Shown: positions 1 to 8,565 of the stretch, in pieces | How positions within the stretch are numbered: position 1 is the first letter of the stretch | Layout of the letters: every line of letters starts with the position of its first letter | Origin: DATFVA01 sp963832715 | GTDB lineage: Bacteria; Bacteroidota; Ignavibacteria; Ignavibacteriales; Ignavibacteriaceae | Assembly: GCA_963832715.1 (NCBI GenBank) | Contig: CAWHVB010000001.1 | Span: 1-64,000, forward strand | DNA: 64,000 nucleotides | Direction: 5' to 3' | Notes under the pieces: model-generated | Seen by the model: the letters and a program-made list of their open reading frames with translations, nothing else | Told to the model about the DNA's origin: nothing | Databases searched by the model: none | Made by a program: the position numbers and the translations under genes

Positions 1-80
1 TACAAATATATGAAGCGATTCAGCGAATCGCTTTACAGGATTCCCTCCCTCACAGACAAGTTAAATATCTGCCGGCCTGA

Positions 81-288
81 GCTCCTTTGTCATTTCGACA
101 TCCGACGTGAGGAGGATGGAGAAATCTTAAGCAGAAGCCAGGAAGATAAGAGATGAGAAGATTAGTAAAACAATCCTGTCTTCGCCGTATAACGGCGATA
201 CCCTAGTAGGAATAGTGTTACCCAGGAGGCCTTGAGCTGCAGAGCAGCGACACATTTCCGATTGGGATACTTGTTAGTCGTTCCCCTA
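81..288 (+). repeat. Composite ~210-bp repeat, copy 1
   Basis: It begins with TTTGTCATTTCGACATCCG, runs through GGAGAAATCTTAAGCAG and a GA-rich stretch, then CTTCGCCGTATAACGGCGAT (a short palindrome) and CTTGAGCTGCAGAGCAGCGA. The same order recurs near 3775, 11690 and 11989, partially near 9524, and inverted near 917. This copy lacks the 21-base insertion after GGAGGAT that copies at 9524, 11690 and 11989 carry. Open frames inside it are translations of the repeat and not genes. Confidence 0.85.
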
Positions 289-607
289 AGCGAATCAGTC
301 CCGCTCCGACGGATCACTTTACAAATTTATGAAGCGATTCAGCGAATCGCTTTACAGGATTCCCCTCCTCGCAGACAAATTAAACTCCATCTTACAATCA
401 TCTAGTTTTTCGAATAGAGCAACACTTGTAAAGCCGAGCACTGTTCGGCTTACCTTGCACATGTAAAGCTGAACGCCTGTTCAGCTTAATTAAGCTTGTA
501 CACCGAGCGCTGTTCAGCTTACTTTGCACATGTAAAGCCGAACGCCTGTTCGGCTTGTGTAAAGCTGAATGCTCTTCAGATTATAACTGCACTGCGCACG
601 AGGGAAG

Positions 608-732
608 TATCGAGGTGTCTACTTAAGATTTCTCCATCATAGCCCTTTCATCATTCTTTTTCGCTCAGTTCAGAGAACTGAGCTACGCGCATATTTTAAT
701 GCACCCCGCATCGTAAATACACACTTTCCTCA
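608..732. repeat. Second repeat family, copy 1
   Basis: This stretch, from GTATCGAGGTGTC to GCACCCC and the following GTAAATACACAC, matches 7069-7190 closely. It contains a clean hairpin, GCTCAGTTC with AGA loop and GAACTGAGC, at 663-683. A first-half match (TCGAGTTTTTCGAACGGAG to GTATCGAGATG) also lies at about 11590-11642. Function unknown; it behaves as a dispersed intergenic element. Confidence 0.7.
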
Positions 733-916
733 TGTCTGAATATGACGAATAGACTTACAGATAAATTAAGCGATTCAGCGAATCGCTTTACAGATAAATT
801 AAGCGAATCAGCGATTCGCTTTACAGATCGATGAAGCGATTCAGCGATTCGCTTTACGGATCAATGAAGCGAATCATTCCGGCTCTAATGGCTCACTTTA
901 CAAATAAACCAGGTTT

Positions 917-1075
917 AATGTGTCGCTGCTCTGCAGCTCAAGGGCATTAAGGGTAACAGCATCCCTACTGACGTGTCGCCGTTATACGGGGAAGACAGAG
1001 ATATATTTTAATTTACTACTAACCCTCTCTGATCCTCTCATCTTCTCATCTTCTTATCTTCTGAACTTCTGATCT
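917..1075 (-). repeat. Composite repeat, inverted partial copy
   Basis: Read on the minus strand this matches the composite repeat of 81-288: GTGTCGCTGCTCTGCAGCTC at 919 onward and GTCGCCGTTATACGGGGAAG near 977 are reverse complements of its end and its central palindrome. It is more diverged than the direct copies. It lies opposite in orientation to the copy 630 bases upstream, so the two could pair or recombine. Confidence 0.7.
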
Positions 1076-1077
1076 TC

Positions 1078-1956
1078 TTACTTGTCACTTCCTACTTGAT
1101 CCGCCGACTGCTGCCCACTCGCCGCCTTTACATGCAGCGTTACCGGCACTATCTGGTACCCTGCCTGCGGTGTAAAGTTCTCATCCGTATCAAGGTCTAT
1201 TACTTTTACTGCTTCAGCACCGCCGAGACTATTAGTAAGTGAATATACCACCGAACCTGCCAGCCCGAAAAGCCAGCCGGCTGCTGCTGCATTGTCCCTG
1301 TTCCAGCTTTTATAGGGAATACTCAGCGTCCCGGGTTCACCCGGCTTTTTGGTATCGATATAAATCTCGCCCAGGTAGTTTACTTTGCCCGAATCGATAG
1401 TAAGCGTTATCTCCGGCATATCTACTCCCTCCAGTACATCTTTGTTTTCATTTTCCCAGATGATCTCCTTAACCCTGTATTCGCCCGGCTGCATACAATA
1501 TGCGAAGGAATGATCGGGTTCAAGTTCCAAGATAAGCTTTGTCCGCTGGGGATTATTAACATCATTGAGTTCAATGTTCATATGCATACCCGCCAAAAAT
1601 TTCCCCGGCACCTCACCATAAAATGCTTTTCCTGTTGTGTCCACTGCCGCAAGGAGTGTATCGAGAGGATAGTAGACCGGATCGTTAGAATACAGACCCC
1701 CTGCTTTTTTCTTAAACAATATCCCGGATGCGTCCTTTTCCAGTATCTCTCCGGCCATATATACCGGTCCCCGTTTGTCTTTAATAAAGATGCAGGGATA
1801 AGCGGTCTTGAGCACACTGTAATTGTGGTAATATCCTTCGAGAGTGGTTTGACACGAGCTCCCCTTTTCAAATGTTTCGAGGTTTGTGGTTGCACAGCCC
1901 GTAAGCATTGCTGCGGCCAATAATACAACCGGGACAAGAAGTTTCTGTGAGAACAT
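1078..1956 (-). CDS. Putative lipoprotein, unknown function
   Basis: The 292-residue product starts with a lipoprotein signal peptide whose lipobox reads LTGC at about residues 18-21, so it should be a lipid-anchored envelope protein. Residues 135-195 (PGEYRVKEIIW and a following KVNYLGEIYI) resemble the short beta-sandwich found in bacterial lipoproteins of the PEGA/DUF2846 kind, which is a weak resemblance only. A hydrophobic Gly/Ala stretch lies near residue 230. The start is supported by CAGGAG upstream. It follows the 482-residue lipoprotein gene after 14 bases on the same strand, so the two are probably one transcript. No catalytic motif was recognised. Confidence 0.7.
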   Translation of the reverse strand: MFSQKLLVPVVLLAAAMLTGCATTNLETFEKGSSCQTTLEGYYHNYSVLKTAYPCIFIKDKRGPVYMAGEILEKDASGILFKKKAGGLYSNDPVYYPLDTLLAAVDTTGKAFYGEVPGKFLAGMHMNIELNDVNNPQRTKLILELEPDHSFAYCMQPGEYRVKEIIWENENKDVLEGVDMPEITLTIDSGKVNYLGEIYIDTKKPGEPGTLSIPYKSWNRDNAAAAGWLFGLAGSVVYSLTNSLGGAEAVKVIDLDTDENFTPQAGYQIVPVTLHVKAASGQQSADQVGSDK

Positions 1957-1970
1957 TTTTTTCTCCTGAG

Positions 1971-3419
1971 CTATTTTGTTACTGTAAAATGTAATGATAT
2001 TCTGAAGCCGATATCGCTCGGCAAATAATCTGTTCCGAAGAGGAACATCTGGTACACTCCTCCTTCTATAAATACGCTGCGGTCTAACGATATGCCCAGG
2101 GACTCTTCGAATGTGGGTCCCCAGAAGTAATTGTTCGATGCACCATTATAGCTGTAGTAATAACCCTGCTGGTTGTTTCCATTCTCATTGGTTGTGCCTG
2201 CTATTAGTTTAATTGTGAGACCTGCGTATGGACTTACGAAATCGTCTTTCAGCATATATTTCATGTTCCAGGGCAGATTGAGAGCCCAGAGAGAACCCTC
2301 ATACGAATGGGTAATAAAGTTAACATACAGGAAACCGACACTGAATCCATATTCCCAGTCAGGCTTCTGCCAGCTCATCCTGAATTCAACCTGCATTCCG
2401 CCGGTTATGCTGCTTCCCGTGTAGTAAGACATCCCTGCGCCGATGTGTGCCGCAGACTTTTTGATATCGGGTGCAGTCACCGGCTCGTCAAAAACAATAT
2501 TGGAACGGTTTGTATTCCTATCATCTGCAAATGAACTGTCATTTTGAACGGACGATGATTGGTCATAAACAATACCTGGTGATCGGGTTGAATCGGGATA
2601 GGGTAATTCGGGACTATAAGAATCCGTATCATATGCTTCGGAGTTTTCAATTTCTGAATTGCGTTTGGATACTTCGGTGGAATCAACAATTGATTTGAAG
2701 TGACTGTCTCCCCGCTTAATAGTTGAATCTCTTTCAGGATATTTTACAACATGAGTTATAGTAGAGGGCGGCCGGATCTGCAGCTCATCAGGACTCCCGG
2801 TACCGTATCCGGTTGAATCGGCAGCTGTATCCGGCACTAAGTTTTCACGGAACACTCCGTCCTGAACTCTTTCCGTTCTTAATTTATCTATGAACCCGTT
2901 GAAGCTTTCTTTTAGTGCTGAGTTAATGCCGGCTGCAAGGGAGCTTTCATCCCGACTGAAATCGCTGCTTAAACTGGAAACAAATTCTTTGTTAATTCCT
3001 CCCCCGTCAGTATACCTGTAGCTGAGTGAGCCGAAAAGATGATACTCATCTTTCTTCGAAAAATTTTCTGCAAGGGAGAAGGAATTAATGGTGATGTTTA
3101 CCGGGAAAGCCCTGTCAGGATAGCCCGGCAGACTGTTCAGATAATTTTTTATAAATACGGAAAGACTGTCCTGTAAATAAATATATGCTTTTTTGCCGCC
3201 GACCTGCCCTGTAATATGTCCTACCAGCTTCGGATCCTGTTCCCTGGTATCTTTAACGGATGCAATATGGAGACCGGCCGCCCCGGGTGATCCAGGTGAA
3301 GCCGACTCATTGCCGGCTGTATCGATGATGATAACCTGCGGTCCGCACCCATGCCAGAACATCATAGAGATCATTAAAAAGGGGATTAAAAACAATGCGG
3401 CAGATGGTTGATGCTTCAT
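1971..3419 (-). CDS. Putative lipoprotein with C-terminal barrel-like domain
   Basis: The 482-residue product has a signal peptide with lipobox WHGC at about residues 22-25. Residues 50-190 look like a folded lipoprotein domain seen in proteins that compute or bind at the outer membrane (ASVKDTREQDP, then ITINSFSLAEN). Residues 200-320 are Ser/Asp/Thr-rich and low in complexity, a likely linker. Residues 330-482 alternate aromatic and small residues and end in SDIGFRISLHFTVTK, as in small outer-membrane beta-barrels. AGAGGAAA precedes the ATG. It is the first gene of a two-gene minus-strand unit. The function is unknown and the barrel reading is an inference from pattern alone. Confidence 0.7.
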   Translation of the reverse strand: MKHQPSAALFLIPFLMISMMFWHGCGPQVIIIDTAGNESASPGSPGAAGLHIASVKDTREQDPKLVGHITGQVGGKKAYIYLQDSLSVFIKNYLNSLPGYPDRAFPVNITINSFSLAENFSKKDEYHLFGSLSYRYTDGGGINKEFVSSLSSDFSRDESSLAAGINSALKESFNGFIDKLRTERVQDGVFRENLVPDTAADSTGYGTGSPDELQIRPPSTITHVVKYPERDSTIKRGDSHFKSIVDSTEVSKRNSEIENSEAYDTDSYSPELPYPDSTRSPGIVYDQSSSVQNDSSFADDRNTNRSNIVFDEPVTAPDIKKSAAHIGAGMSYYTGSSITGGMQVEFRMSWQKPDWEYGFSVGFLYVNFITHSYEGSLWALNLPWNMKYMLKDDFVSPYAGLTIKLIAGTTNENGNNQQGYYYSYNGASNNYFWGPTFEESLGISLDRSVFIEGGVYQMFLFGTDYLPSDIGFRISLHFTVTK

Positions 3420-4324
3420 GGATTTCCTCTTTGGTATCTGCGGTGGGCTGCATTACCCGAACTTAACCTCTCCCCGCGGTTACTTCTCCTTAAAAGATTA
3501 ACAAAACAATAAAGCCATACATAAAATTAAGATTTCTGCCTTAGAAGTTCAATCAAAATCTTCCAACCTGTAAAGCTGAACGCTGTTCAGCTTACTTTGC
3601 ACATGTAAAGCTGAACGCTGTTCAGCTTACTTGCACATGTAAAGCCGAACGCCTGTTCGGCTTGTGATTCCTCACTCCGGCTCTGACGGATCGCTTTACA
3701 AATAAATGAAGCGAATCAGCGATTCGCTTTACAGGATTCCCCCCCTCGCAGACAAGTTAAAATCTCCCGACCTGAGATCCCTTTGTCATTTCGACATCCG
3801 ACGTGAGGAGGATGGAGAAATCTTAAGCAGAAGCCAGGAAGATAAGAAGATGAGAAGATGAGAAGATTAGTAAAACAACCCTGTCTTCGCCGTATAACGG
3901 CGATACCCTAGTAGGAATAGTGCTACCCAGGAGGCCTTGAGCTGCAGAGCAGCGACACATTTCCGATTAGGATGCTTATTAAATCTTCCCTTAAGCGAAT
4001 CAGCGATTCGCTTTACAGATCAATGAAGCGAATCGAGCGAATCGCTTTACAGATCAATGAAGCGATTCGGCGAATCGCTTTACAGGATTCCCTCCCTCCC
4101 AGGTTCTTTAAAAATTCCGGGTTATCCACACTGGGATACTTGCTCCTCCACTCCTCCCCTACTGTATGACTCCCATTTTCCTCCCGTGATTAATTTCATT
4201 GACACAAAATTTCACCTGTTTATTATCCATGTAAATCTTTAATTTTATGTCGCTTCTCTTAATTGCTGAACAGCCTTAAATAATTTTAATTTATTAACCA
4301 CTAATTTCCGAAGGGAATAAACTA
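3420..4324. repeat. Repeat-filled gap, no gene
   Basis: Hairpins with stem AAGCTGAAC/GTTCAGCTT lie at 3573-3593 and 3608-3628, and the compensated form AAGCCGAAC/GTTCGGCTT at 3642-3663. The sister type lies at 3709-3729 and 3993-4013 (GAATC/GATTC) and 4060-4080 (GATTC/GAATC), with an imperfect copy at 4026-4047. A composite repeat copy fills about 3775-3985. Open frames around 3972-4242 only translate these repeats. The last 80 bases, AT-rich, are the likely promoter region for the next gene. Confidence 0.85.
3775..3985 (+). repeat. Composite ~210-bp repeat, copy 2
   Basis: It runs from GATCCCTTTGTCATTTCGAC to CGATTAGGATGCTTATTA and is collinear with 81-288, including the central CGCCGTATAACGGCG palindrome. 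Like that copy it lacks the 21-base insertion. It is flanked on both sides by small hairpin repeats of the AAGCGAATC type. Confidence 0.85.
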
Positions 4325-4597
4325 ATGGAGGACGACACTATGGAAAAACAGGATCCCGCGATTCAAACAGCTTCTGATATTGTACACGTAATGACAAATC
4401 AATTCATCCGTTTAGTTAATTATGACCGCCGGACCGGACAGGTATCATACAGCCTTGAGGAAAGGGACAGCGTATACACTTGTTATGATTATGAACTGGT
4501 AAGCCTCAAAGGTATAGATCATCTGAGAACTGTACTGTCAACAGTGGGAAGGAACAGTGAACCCCCTTATGTTCTTAAAGGAATGATGCTGGGATAA
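4325..4597 (+). CDS. Small hypothetical protein
   Basis: A 90-residue soluble product with no signal peptide or membrane segment, acidic at the N-terminus; I do not recognise the family. The true start may be the in-frame ATG at 4340: GGAGG at 4327-4331 sits eight bases before it, giving an 85-residue protein beginning MEKQDPAIQ. A weaker AAGGGA precedes the first ATG. The coding character (varied codons, YDRRTGQVSYSLEERD with no low complexity) contrasts with the repeat-derived frames on both sides, which argues that it is real. It stands alone between two repeat blocks. Confidence 0.6.
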   Translation: MEDDTMEKQDPAIQTASDIVHVMTNQFIRLVNYDRRTGQVSYSLEERDSVYTCYDYELVSLKGIDHLRTVLSTVGRNSEPPYVLKGMMLG

Positions 4598-4994
4598 GAG
4601 TCCGTTTCAGGATCATCACTCCTTTTCTTTTATTGGGCTGACTAAAAATTATTTATTCCAAAACTCGCGAAGATCCAGCAGCCGCAGCGCGGCCGCTTAC
4701 CCGGGTCTATAACTCATTTATCTGATAATTCGGCTTACTTTGCACATGTAAAGCTGAATGCCTGTTCAGCTTAATTAAGCTTGTACACCGAGCGCTGTTC
4801 AGCTTACCTTGCACATGTAAAGCCGAACGCCTGTTCGGCTTGTGATTCCTCACTCCGGCTCTAACGGATCGCATTACAAATAAATGAAGCGAATCAGCGA
4901 TTCGCTTTACAGGATTCCCTTCCGTCGCAGGCTATCTAAAAAATCCAGGAACTTCACACATCGTGGTTCGCCTGCTCCTCAAAAGAATTGCGGT
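4598..4994. repeat. Hairpin repeat block
   Basis: After an 80-base non-repetitive stretch, this gap carries AAGCTGAAT/GTTCAGCTT at 4751-4772 (with a G-T wobble), AAGCCGAAC/GTTCGGCTT at 4820-4841, and AAGCGAATC/GATTCGCTT at 4887-4907. The spacer between them, CACTCCGGCTCTAACGGATC, also recurs in the blocks near 3675 and 9745, so whole strings of elements have been copied together. Confidence 0.8.
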
Positions 4995-5281
4995 CCCCCC
5001 GCCCGAGTTTATATTAAATTATAGTAGGCGGGGGGAAAAAATTACGTAATGGAGCGTTTATCCCGCCAAGTGTATCCAAAATTTAGGGCGGGATAATCGA
5101 TAAATGCTGTCCGCGTCCTCCTATCGAGACGTTGGCGGACAGGTTTATTTATCGAAGCGAAATGGAGTAATTTTTTAGCAATTATTTTGCAGAGCATGTT
5201 CTTTCCTGCCTTGCCTGCTTAACAACCGAAACGAAGTGAAGGTTGACAGGCAGGTGTTACTTTTCTTGCGCCAAGAAAAGA
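4995..5281. repeat. Cluster of nested inverted repeats
   Basis: Successive perfect or near-perfect stems: CCCCCCGCC at 4995-5003 with GGCGGGGGG at 5027-5035; TTATCCCGCC at 5058-5067 with GGCGGGATAA at 5087-5096; CTGTCCGC near 5107-5114 with GCGGACAG at 5135-5142, extended by CGATAAAT and ATTTATCG. An outer pair, AAAAAATTAC at 5035-5045 and GTAATTTTTT at 5167-5176, encloses the last two. A further CTTTTCTT/AAGAAAAG hairpin ends near 5281. There is no open frame. It directly abuts the IS110-type element and may be an older, non-coding mobile unit into which that element inserted. Confidence 0.75.
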
Positions 5282-5322
5282 CTTTTAAAAACGCATTGCG
5301 TTTATTCATTAAAATAGTGACC

Positions 5323-5535
5323 TTGAGTTAAAGCAGAAGTAACATGCAATTTGACAGTTCTTACTTTGATGTTATAAAAACTCGTAGAAAAGACTTGTTC
5401 TGAAGATTGTCAATCATAACATGGTGATAATATTCTTTTTCGGAATTCCCGTCTGGCAGTATACATAGACTACTTAATCTTCAGGCTTGTTAGTTCTGTT
5501 TAGTATTGATTCACTAATATTAAGTTGAGGTAATT
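5323..5535 (+). ncRNA. Candidate bridge RNA region of the IS110 element
   Basis: This ~210-base leader between the left subterminal repeat and the transposase start has no gene. In IS110-subgroup elements the same position encodes a structured bridge RNA with separate target- and donor-binding loops. TTGACAG near 5352 could be a promoter element. I could not fold the RNA, so this is inferred from element architecture alone. Confidence 0.4.
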
Positions 5536-6585
5536 ATGTCTAAGTTAGAAAAAATGTATCCGAATTCTGCCGGCATAGATATAGGCACTGAAAAGATCTT
5601 TATAGGCATTGAAGACAAGGAAGTCAGACAGTTTTCTACTTTTACTGATGACTACCTTAATGTCATCAAATATCTTAAAGAAAGCGGTATTACACATGTT
5701 GCTATGGAAGCAACAGGAATATACTGGTATGCACTTTACGATATGATTGAAGAATCAGGGATAAATGCATGTTTAGTAAATCCGCGAGAAGTAAAAAATG
5801 TTCCCGGACGTAAAAGTGACGTTTCCGATTGTCAATGGATTCAGCAGCTTCATAGTTTTGGTCTGCTGAGAGCTTGCTTTGTTCCAGAGGATTCAATTCG
5901 TCAGCTTCGGACATATATTCGTTTGCGAAATGATCATATATCCTTAGCTTCACAACACATACAACATATGCAGAAAGCATTAGACTCAATGAACATTAAG
6001 CTGCATAATGTTATAAGTAATATTAGCGGGGCAAGCGGAATGAGAATTCTGAAAGCAATTATTCAAGGAGAAAGAAACCCAGAGGTACTTGTAGAACTTT
6101 GTGACAAAAGTATTCTTAAAACTAAAAGGGCTTCGGTTATATCTTCTCTAAAAGGTAATTTCAGAGAGGATTACATTTTTTCTCTTAAACAAGCTGTTAA
6201 TTCTTATGAATTCTACCAACAACAAATTTCAGAATGTGATAAACAAACTGAAATTCTACTTAAAACAATGACAAAGGATAAACCTGTTCCGGAAAATATA
6301 AATACTCCCAAACGTATACGTAATAATCCACCTCAAATAGCTATGCTTCACGAAAGACTAATGCAATTAACCGGAGGGAAAGATCCATCTCAAATTACCG
6401 GACTAAACGATAAAACACTTATGGAAGTTATTGCAGAGACCGGGATTGATCTTAAAGCTAATTGGAAAACTGAAAAACACTTTGTATCCTGGGCATGCCT
6501 TTCACCTTCAAAGCACCAATCGGGTAAAAGCAATAAAAAACGCAGAAAAGAAAGGCAATACCAAAGTAAGTCAAATTTTTCGTGA
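5536..6585 (+). CDS. IS110 transposase, N-terminal part (frameshifted)
   Basis: The RuvC-like DEDD domain is intact: D15 in GIDIGTEK, E58 in AMEATGIYW, and D95 and D98 in KSDVSDCQW. A coiled-coil region follows at about 125-260, then the start of the C-terminal Transposase_20 domain (ITGLNDKTLMEVIAETG and HFVSWACLSPSKHQSG). The frame is then lost near the A6 run at 6535-6540 and ends in a spurious tail (KKRRKERQYQSKSNFS). Removing one A from that run joins it to the downstream frame, giving a ~435-residue protein, close to the usual family length. GAGG at 5526-5529 precedes the ATG. A programmed shift seems unlikely because the change is +1 with no known slippery site. Confidence 0.85.
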   Translation: MSKLEKMYPNSAGIDIGTEKIFIGIEDKEVRQFSTFTDDYLNVIKYLKESGITHVAMEATGIYWYALYDMIEESGINACLVNPREVKNVPGRKSDVSDCQWIQQLHSFGLLRACFVPEDSIRQLRTYIRLRNDHISLASQHIQHMQKALDSMNIKLHNVISNISGASGMRILKAIIQGERNPEVLVELCDKSILKTKRASVISSLKGNFREDYIFSLKQAVNSYEFYQQQISECDKQTEILLKTMTKDKPVPENINTPKRIRNNPPQIAMLHERLMQLTGGKDPSQITGLNDKTLMEVIAETGIDLKANWKTEKHFVSWACLSPSKHQSGKSNKKRRKERQYQSKSNFS

Positions 6586-6844
6586 GTCTGCACAATCAAT
6601 TGCTAACAGTAAATACTCTGCTTTGGCTGGTTTTTATAGAAGAATAAAAGCAAAAAAAGGAGGTTTGGTTGCAAATAAAGCCACTGCCAGAAAGATTGCT
6701 GTTATCTACTATAATATTATGACTAAAGGCTATGACTATGTTGAACAAGGATTAATTCAATATCAAAAAAAATACAAAGAACAGCAGATTAAAAGAATAA
6801 AGAAGCAAGCTGGTTATTTAGGATTACAACTTATTCCTACATAA
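6545..6844 (+). pseudogene. IS110 transposase, C-terminal part (out of frame)
   Basis: Reading one base over from the first part, this stretch encodes the rest of the Transposase_20 domain: KKGNTKVSQIFRESAQS, then ALAGFYRRIKAKKG, ATARKIAVIYYNIM and a basic tail. The family's conserved C-terminal serine should lie within RESAQSIANS. An open frame extends back to 6431 but its first ~38 codons only translate the alternative frame of the N-terminal part. The stop at 6842-6844 lies 10 bases before the right subterminal repeat. Not expected to be translated alone. Confidence 0.75.
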
Positions 6845-6861
6845 TGATAGGAGTGGTCACT

Positions 6862-7293
6862 GGCAGTAAGGATTTAAAAAAAAAAAGATTTATTCTTGTG
6901 AATTCCTCCACGAAGTGGAATAAAAAGAAAAATTTCTAAATGTGCTTTTGGCATATTATTAAGAGTTTTGTAAGTGATTCATTTGTTATAGAGAGATATG
7001 AAATTCCTATAAGATTTCAAAAACCGTCATCGAGTTTTTCGAACGGAGTGATAACGAAGTGAGAAAAGTATCGAGATGCCGACTTGATATTTCCCCAGCA
7101 TAGCCCTTTAATCACTCTTTTTCGCTCAGTTCAGAGAACTGAGCTACGCGCATATTTCAATGCACCCCTGGCCGTAAACACACATGAAACTCATATCTCA
7201 TTAACCCATGGTTTCAACCGTGGGAATAATTAGGAATATGAGTTCCATCCCAACCATTTCAATGGTTCCCCCCCTCCTCCACTCCTCCATCTC
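6862..7293. repeat. Gap with second-family repeat and small palindromes
   Basis: An A-rich run follows the insertion sequence. From about 7022 the gap carries TCGAGTTTTTCGAACGGAG, then at 7069-7190 a copy of the repeat also seen at 608-732, with the GCTCAGTTC/GAACTGAGC hairpin near 7126-7146. It ends with two short palindromic pieces, CCATGGTTTCAACCGTGG near 7207 and CCATTTCAATGG near 7254. No gene was seen. Confidence 0.7.
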
Positions 7294-8397
7294 TTAACTA
7301 ACCACACTCATCAGCACATCCGCAATTCGCTCAGCCGTATGCCCGTCCCACAAAGGAGGAATACTTCCCTCTTTTTTCTTTCCATTAATAATTTCCAGCG
7401 CCGCCTTTTTCACTTCCTGAAGGTCCGTACCAATAAGCTGATTTGTTCCGAGTGCTACTGTACTCGGGCGTTCGGTGTTTTGTCTGACAGTAAGACATTG
7501 AACCCCGAGGTATGTCGATTCCTCCTGAATACCGCCGCTGTCGGTGATAATTAGTCCGGCATTTTTTATCAGCGTAAGGAAATCAATGTATCCTGCCGGT
7601 TCTGTAAGCAGCAGGCTGGGGTTCAGCTGCTTTGCAAGTCCGGATGCTTCGATATTTTTCATTGTGCGAGGATGTACGGGGAAAATGATCTTCATTTTTC
7701 CTGCGAGTTCATTCATCACATTTATCAGCTCTTTAAGAAATTCTTCCGAATCCACATTTGAAGGACGATGCAGTGTAACGAGACAGTATTCATCCTTATT
7801 CAGATTAAATTCTTTCATAATACCCGACATTTCTGTCTTCGGCAGAAAATGCACCAGGCTATCAATCATCACATTCCCGACGAAGAATATCCTCTCCCTG
7901 CTTACTCCTTCTTTCTCCAGGTTGATTAATCCGCTCTCTTCCGTCACAAAAAGATAATCCGATATGGAATCAGTCAATATCCTGTTGATCTCCTCCGGCA
8001 TCGTCCTGTCGAAAGACCTTAAGCCTGCTTCTATGTGCGCAACCCTGATTCCAAGTTTTACAGCAACAAGACTACAGGCGATGGTAGAGTTCACATCTCC
8101 TGCAACTATAACAAGATCCGGTTGTTCAGCAATAACTATTTTCTCAAATTCAATCATGATCTTTGCGGTCTGTTCGGCATGTGAGCCGCTTCCCGCACCA
8201 AGGTAGAAATCGGGTTCAGGAAGCTCAAGATCCCTGAAAAAGATCTTCGACATACGTTCGTCGTAATGCTGCCCGGTATGACAAATTAAATGAGTTACAA
8301 CTCCTTTGTGCTTAAGAAATGCCCTGTGCACGGGGGCTATTTTCATAAAGTTGGGACGTGCACCGACTACCGATATAATTTTAATGTTTCTCTTCAT
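7294..8397 (-). CDS. wecB: UDP-N-acetylglucosamine 2-epimerase (non-hydrolysing)
   Basis: The 367-residue length matches the family. It interconverts UDP-GlcNAc and UDP-ManNAc in the cytoplasm for surface polysaccharide synthesis. Visible motifs are VGARPNFMKIAP (residues 11-22) in place of the classic GTRPEAIK, TGQHYD (41-46), GDVNST (100-105, aspartate 101), HIEAGLR (121-127, glutamate 123), PEEINR (134-139), LHRPSNVD near 210, FPVHPRT near 240 and DSGGIQEE near 290. These match the substrate-binding and catalytic positions of WecB/MnaA. No other polysaccharide gene is adjacent, and repeats flank it downstream, so the pathway it serves cannot be told from context. Some relatives act on other UDP-sugars. 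Confidence 0.93.
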   Translation of the reverse strand: MKRNIKIISVVGARPNFMKIAPVHRAFLKHKGVVTHLICHTGQHYDERMSKIFFRDLELPEPDFYLGAGSGSHAEQTAKIMIEFEKIVIAEQPDLVIVAGDVNSTIACSLVAVKLGIRVAHIEAGLRSFDRTMPEEINRILTDSISDYLFVTEESGLINLEKEGVSRERIFFVGNVMIDSLVHFLPKTEMSGIMKEFNLNKDEYCLVTLHRPSNVDSEEFLKELINVMNELAGKMKIIFPVHPRTMKNIEASGLAKQLNPSLLLTEPAGYIDFLTLIKNAGLIITDSGGIQEESTYLGVQCLTVRQNTERPSTVALGTNQLIGTDLQEVKKAALEIINGKKKEGSIPPLWDGHTAERIADVLMSVVS

Positions 8398-8565
8398 TGT
8401 TTATGCGTAACACTTTGTTAATAAGAATATTAAAAATAGCAGATAACATGCACAAAGGTCAAATCCCGTTTCAAGACACTTGCTTGTATTTAAAATCATT
8501 AGAACTGCTGTCATTGTATTGCTTTGCTAAATAATCACAGATATTTAGCTTGACATTTTATATAT

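Larger units (their letters stand above)
1..1077. repeat. Repeat-filled gap, no gene
   Basis: No convincing gene is present. The gap holds hairpins of two related kinds. One kind has stems AAGCCGA/TCGGCTT or AAGCTGAAC/GTTCAGCTT, at 431-451, 466-487 and 535-556, with degenerate copies near 492-518 and 560-585. The other has stems AAGCGATTC/GAATCGCTT or the swapped AAGCGAATC/GATTCGCTT, at 13-33, 332-352, 768-788 and 801-821. The copy at 834-854 has lost pairing because both arms read GATTC. A direct composite repeat lies at about 81-288 and an inverted copy at about 917-1075. The gap ends in a CT-rich tract at 1040-1077, just past the stop codon of the minus-strand lipoprotein gene. Confidence 0.85.
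5316..6861 (+). mobile_element. IS110-family insertion sequence
   Basis: The element is defined by an IS110-type DEDD transposase at 5536-6844. The outer limits are tentative: AGTGACC at 5316-5322 and its inverse GGTCACT at 6855-6861 form a 7-bp subterminal inverted pair. No target duplication is visible, as expected for the family. About 215 bases of non-coding DNA precede the transposase and only about 15 follow it. This layout fits the IS110 subgroup, in which the long left end encodes a bridge RNA that sets donor and target choice. The transposase frame is broken, so the copy is probably inactive unless the frameshift is a sequencing error. Confidence 0.75.

Noticed and set aside
3972..4242. 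Open frames of 61-65 codons with MKRxxxSLYR-type repeated peptides, also at 9736 and 12163-12490
   Set aside because: They are translations of the AAGCGAATC-type hairpins and the CT-rich tracts, without coding character.
6533..6541. A possible programmed -1 slippery site (A6C) in the IS110 transposase
   Set aside because: In the coding frame the A run would give a -1 shift into the wrong frame; +1 is needed.
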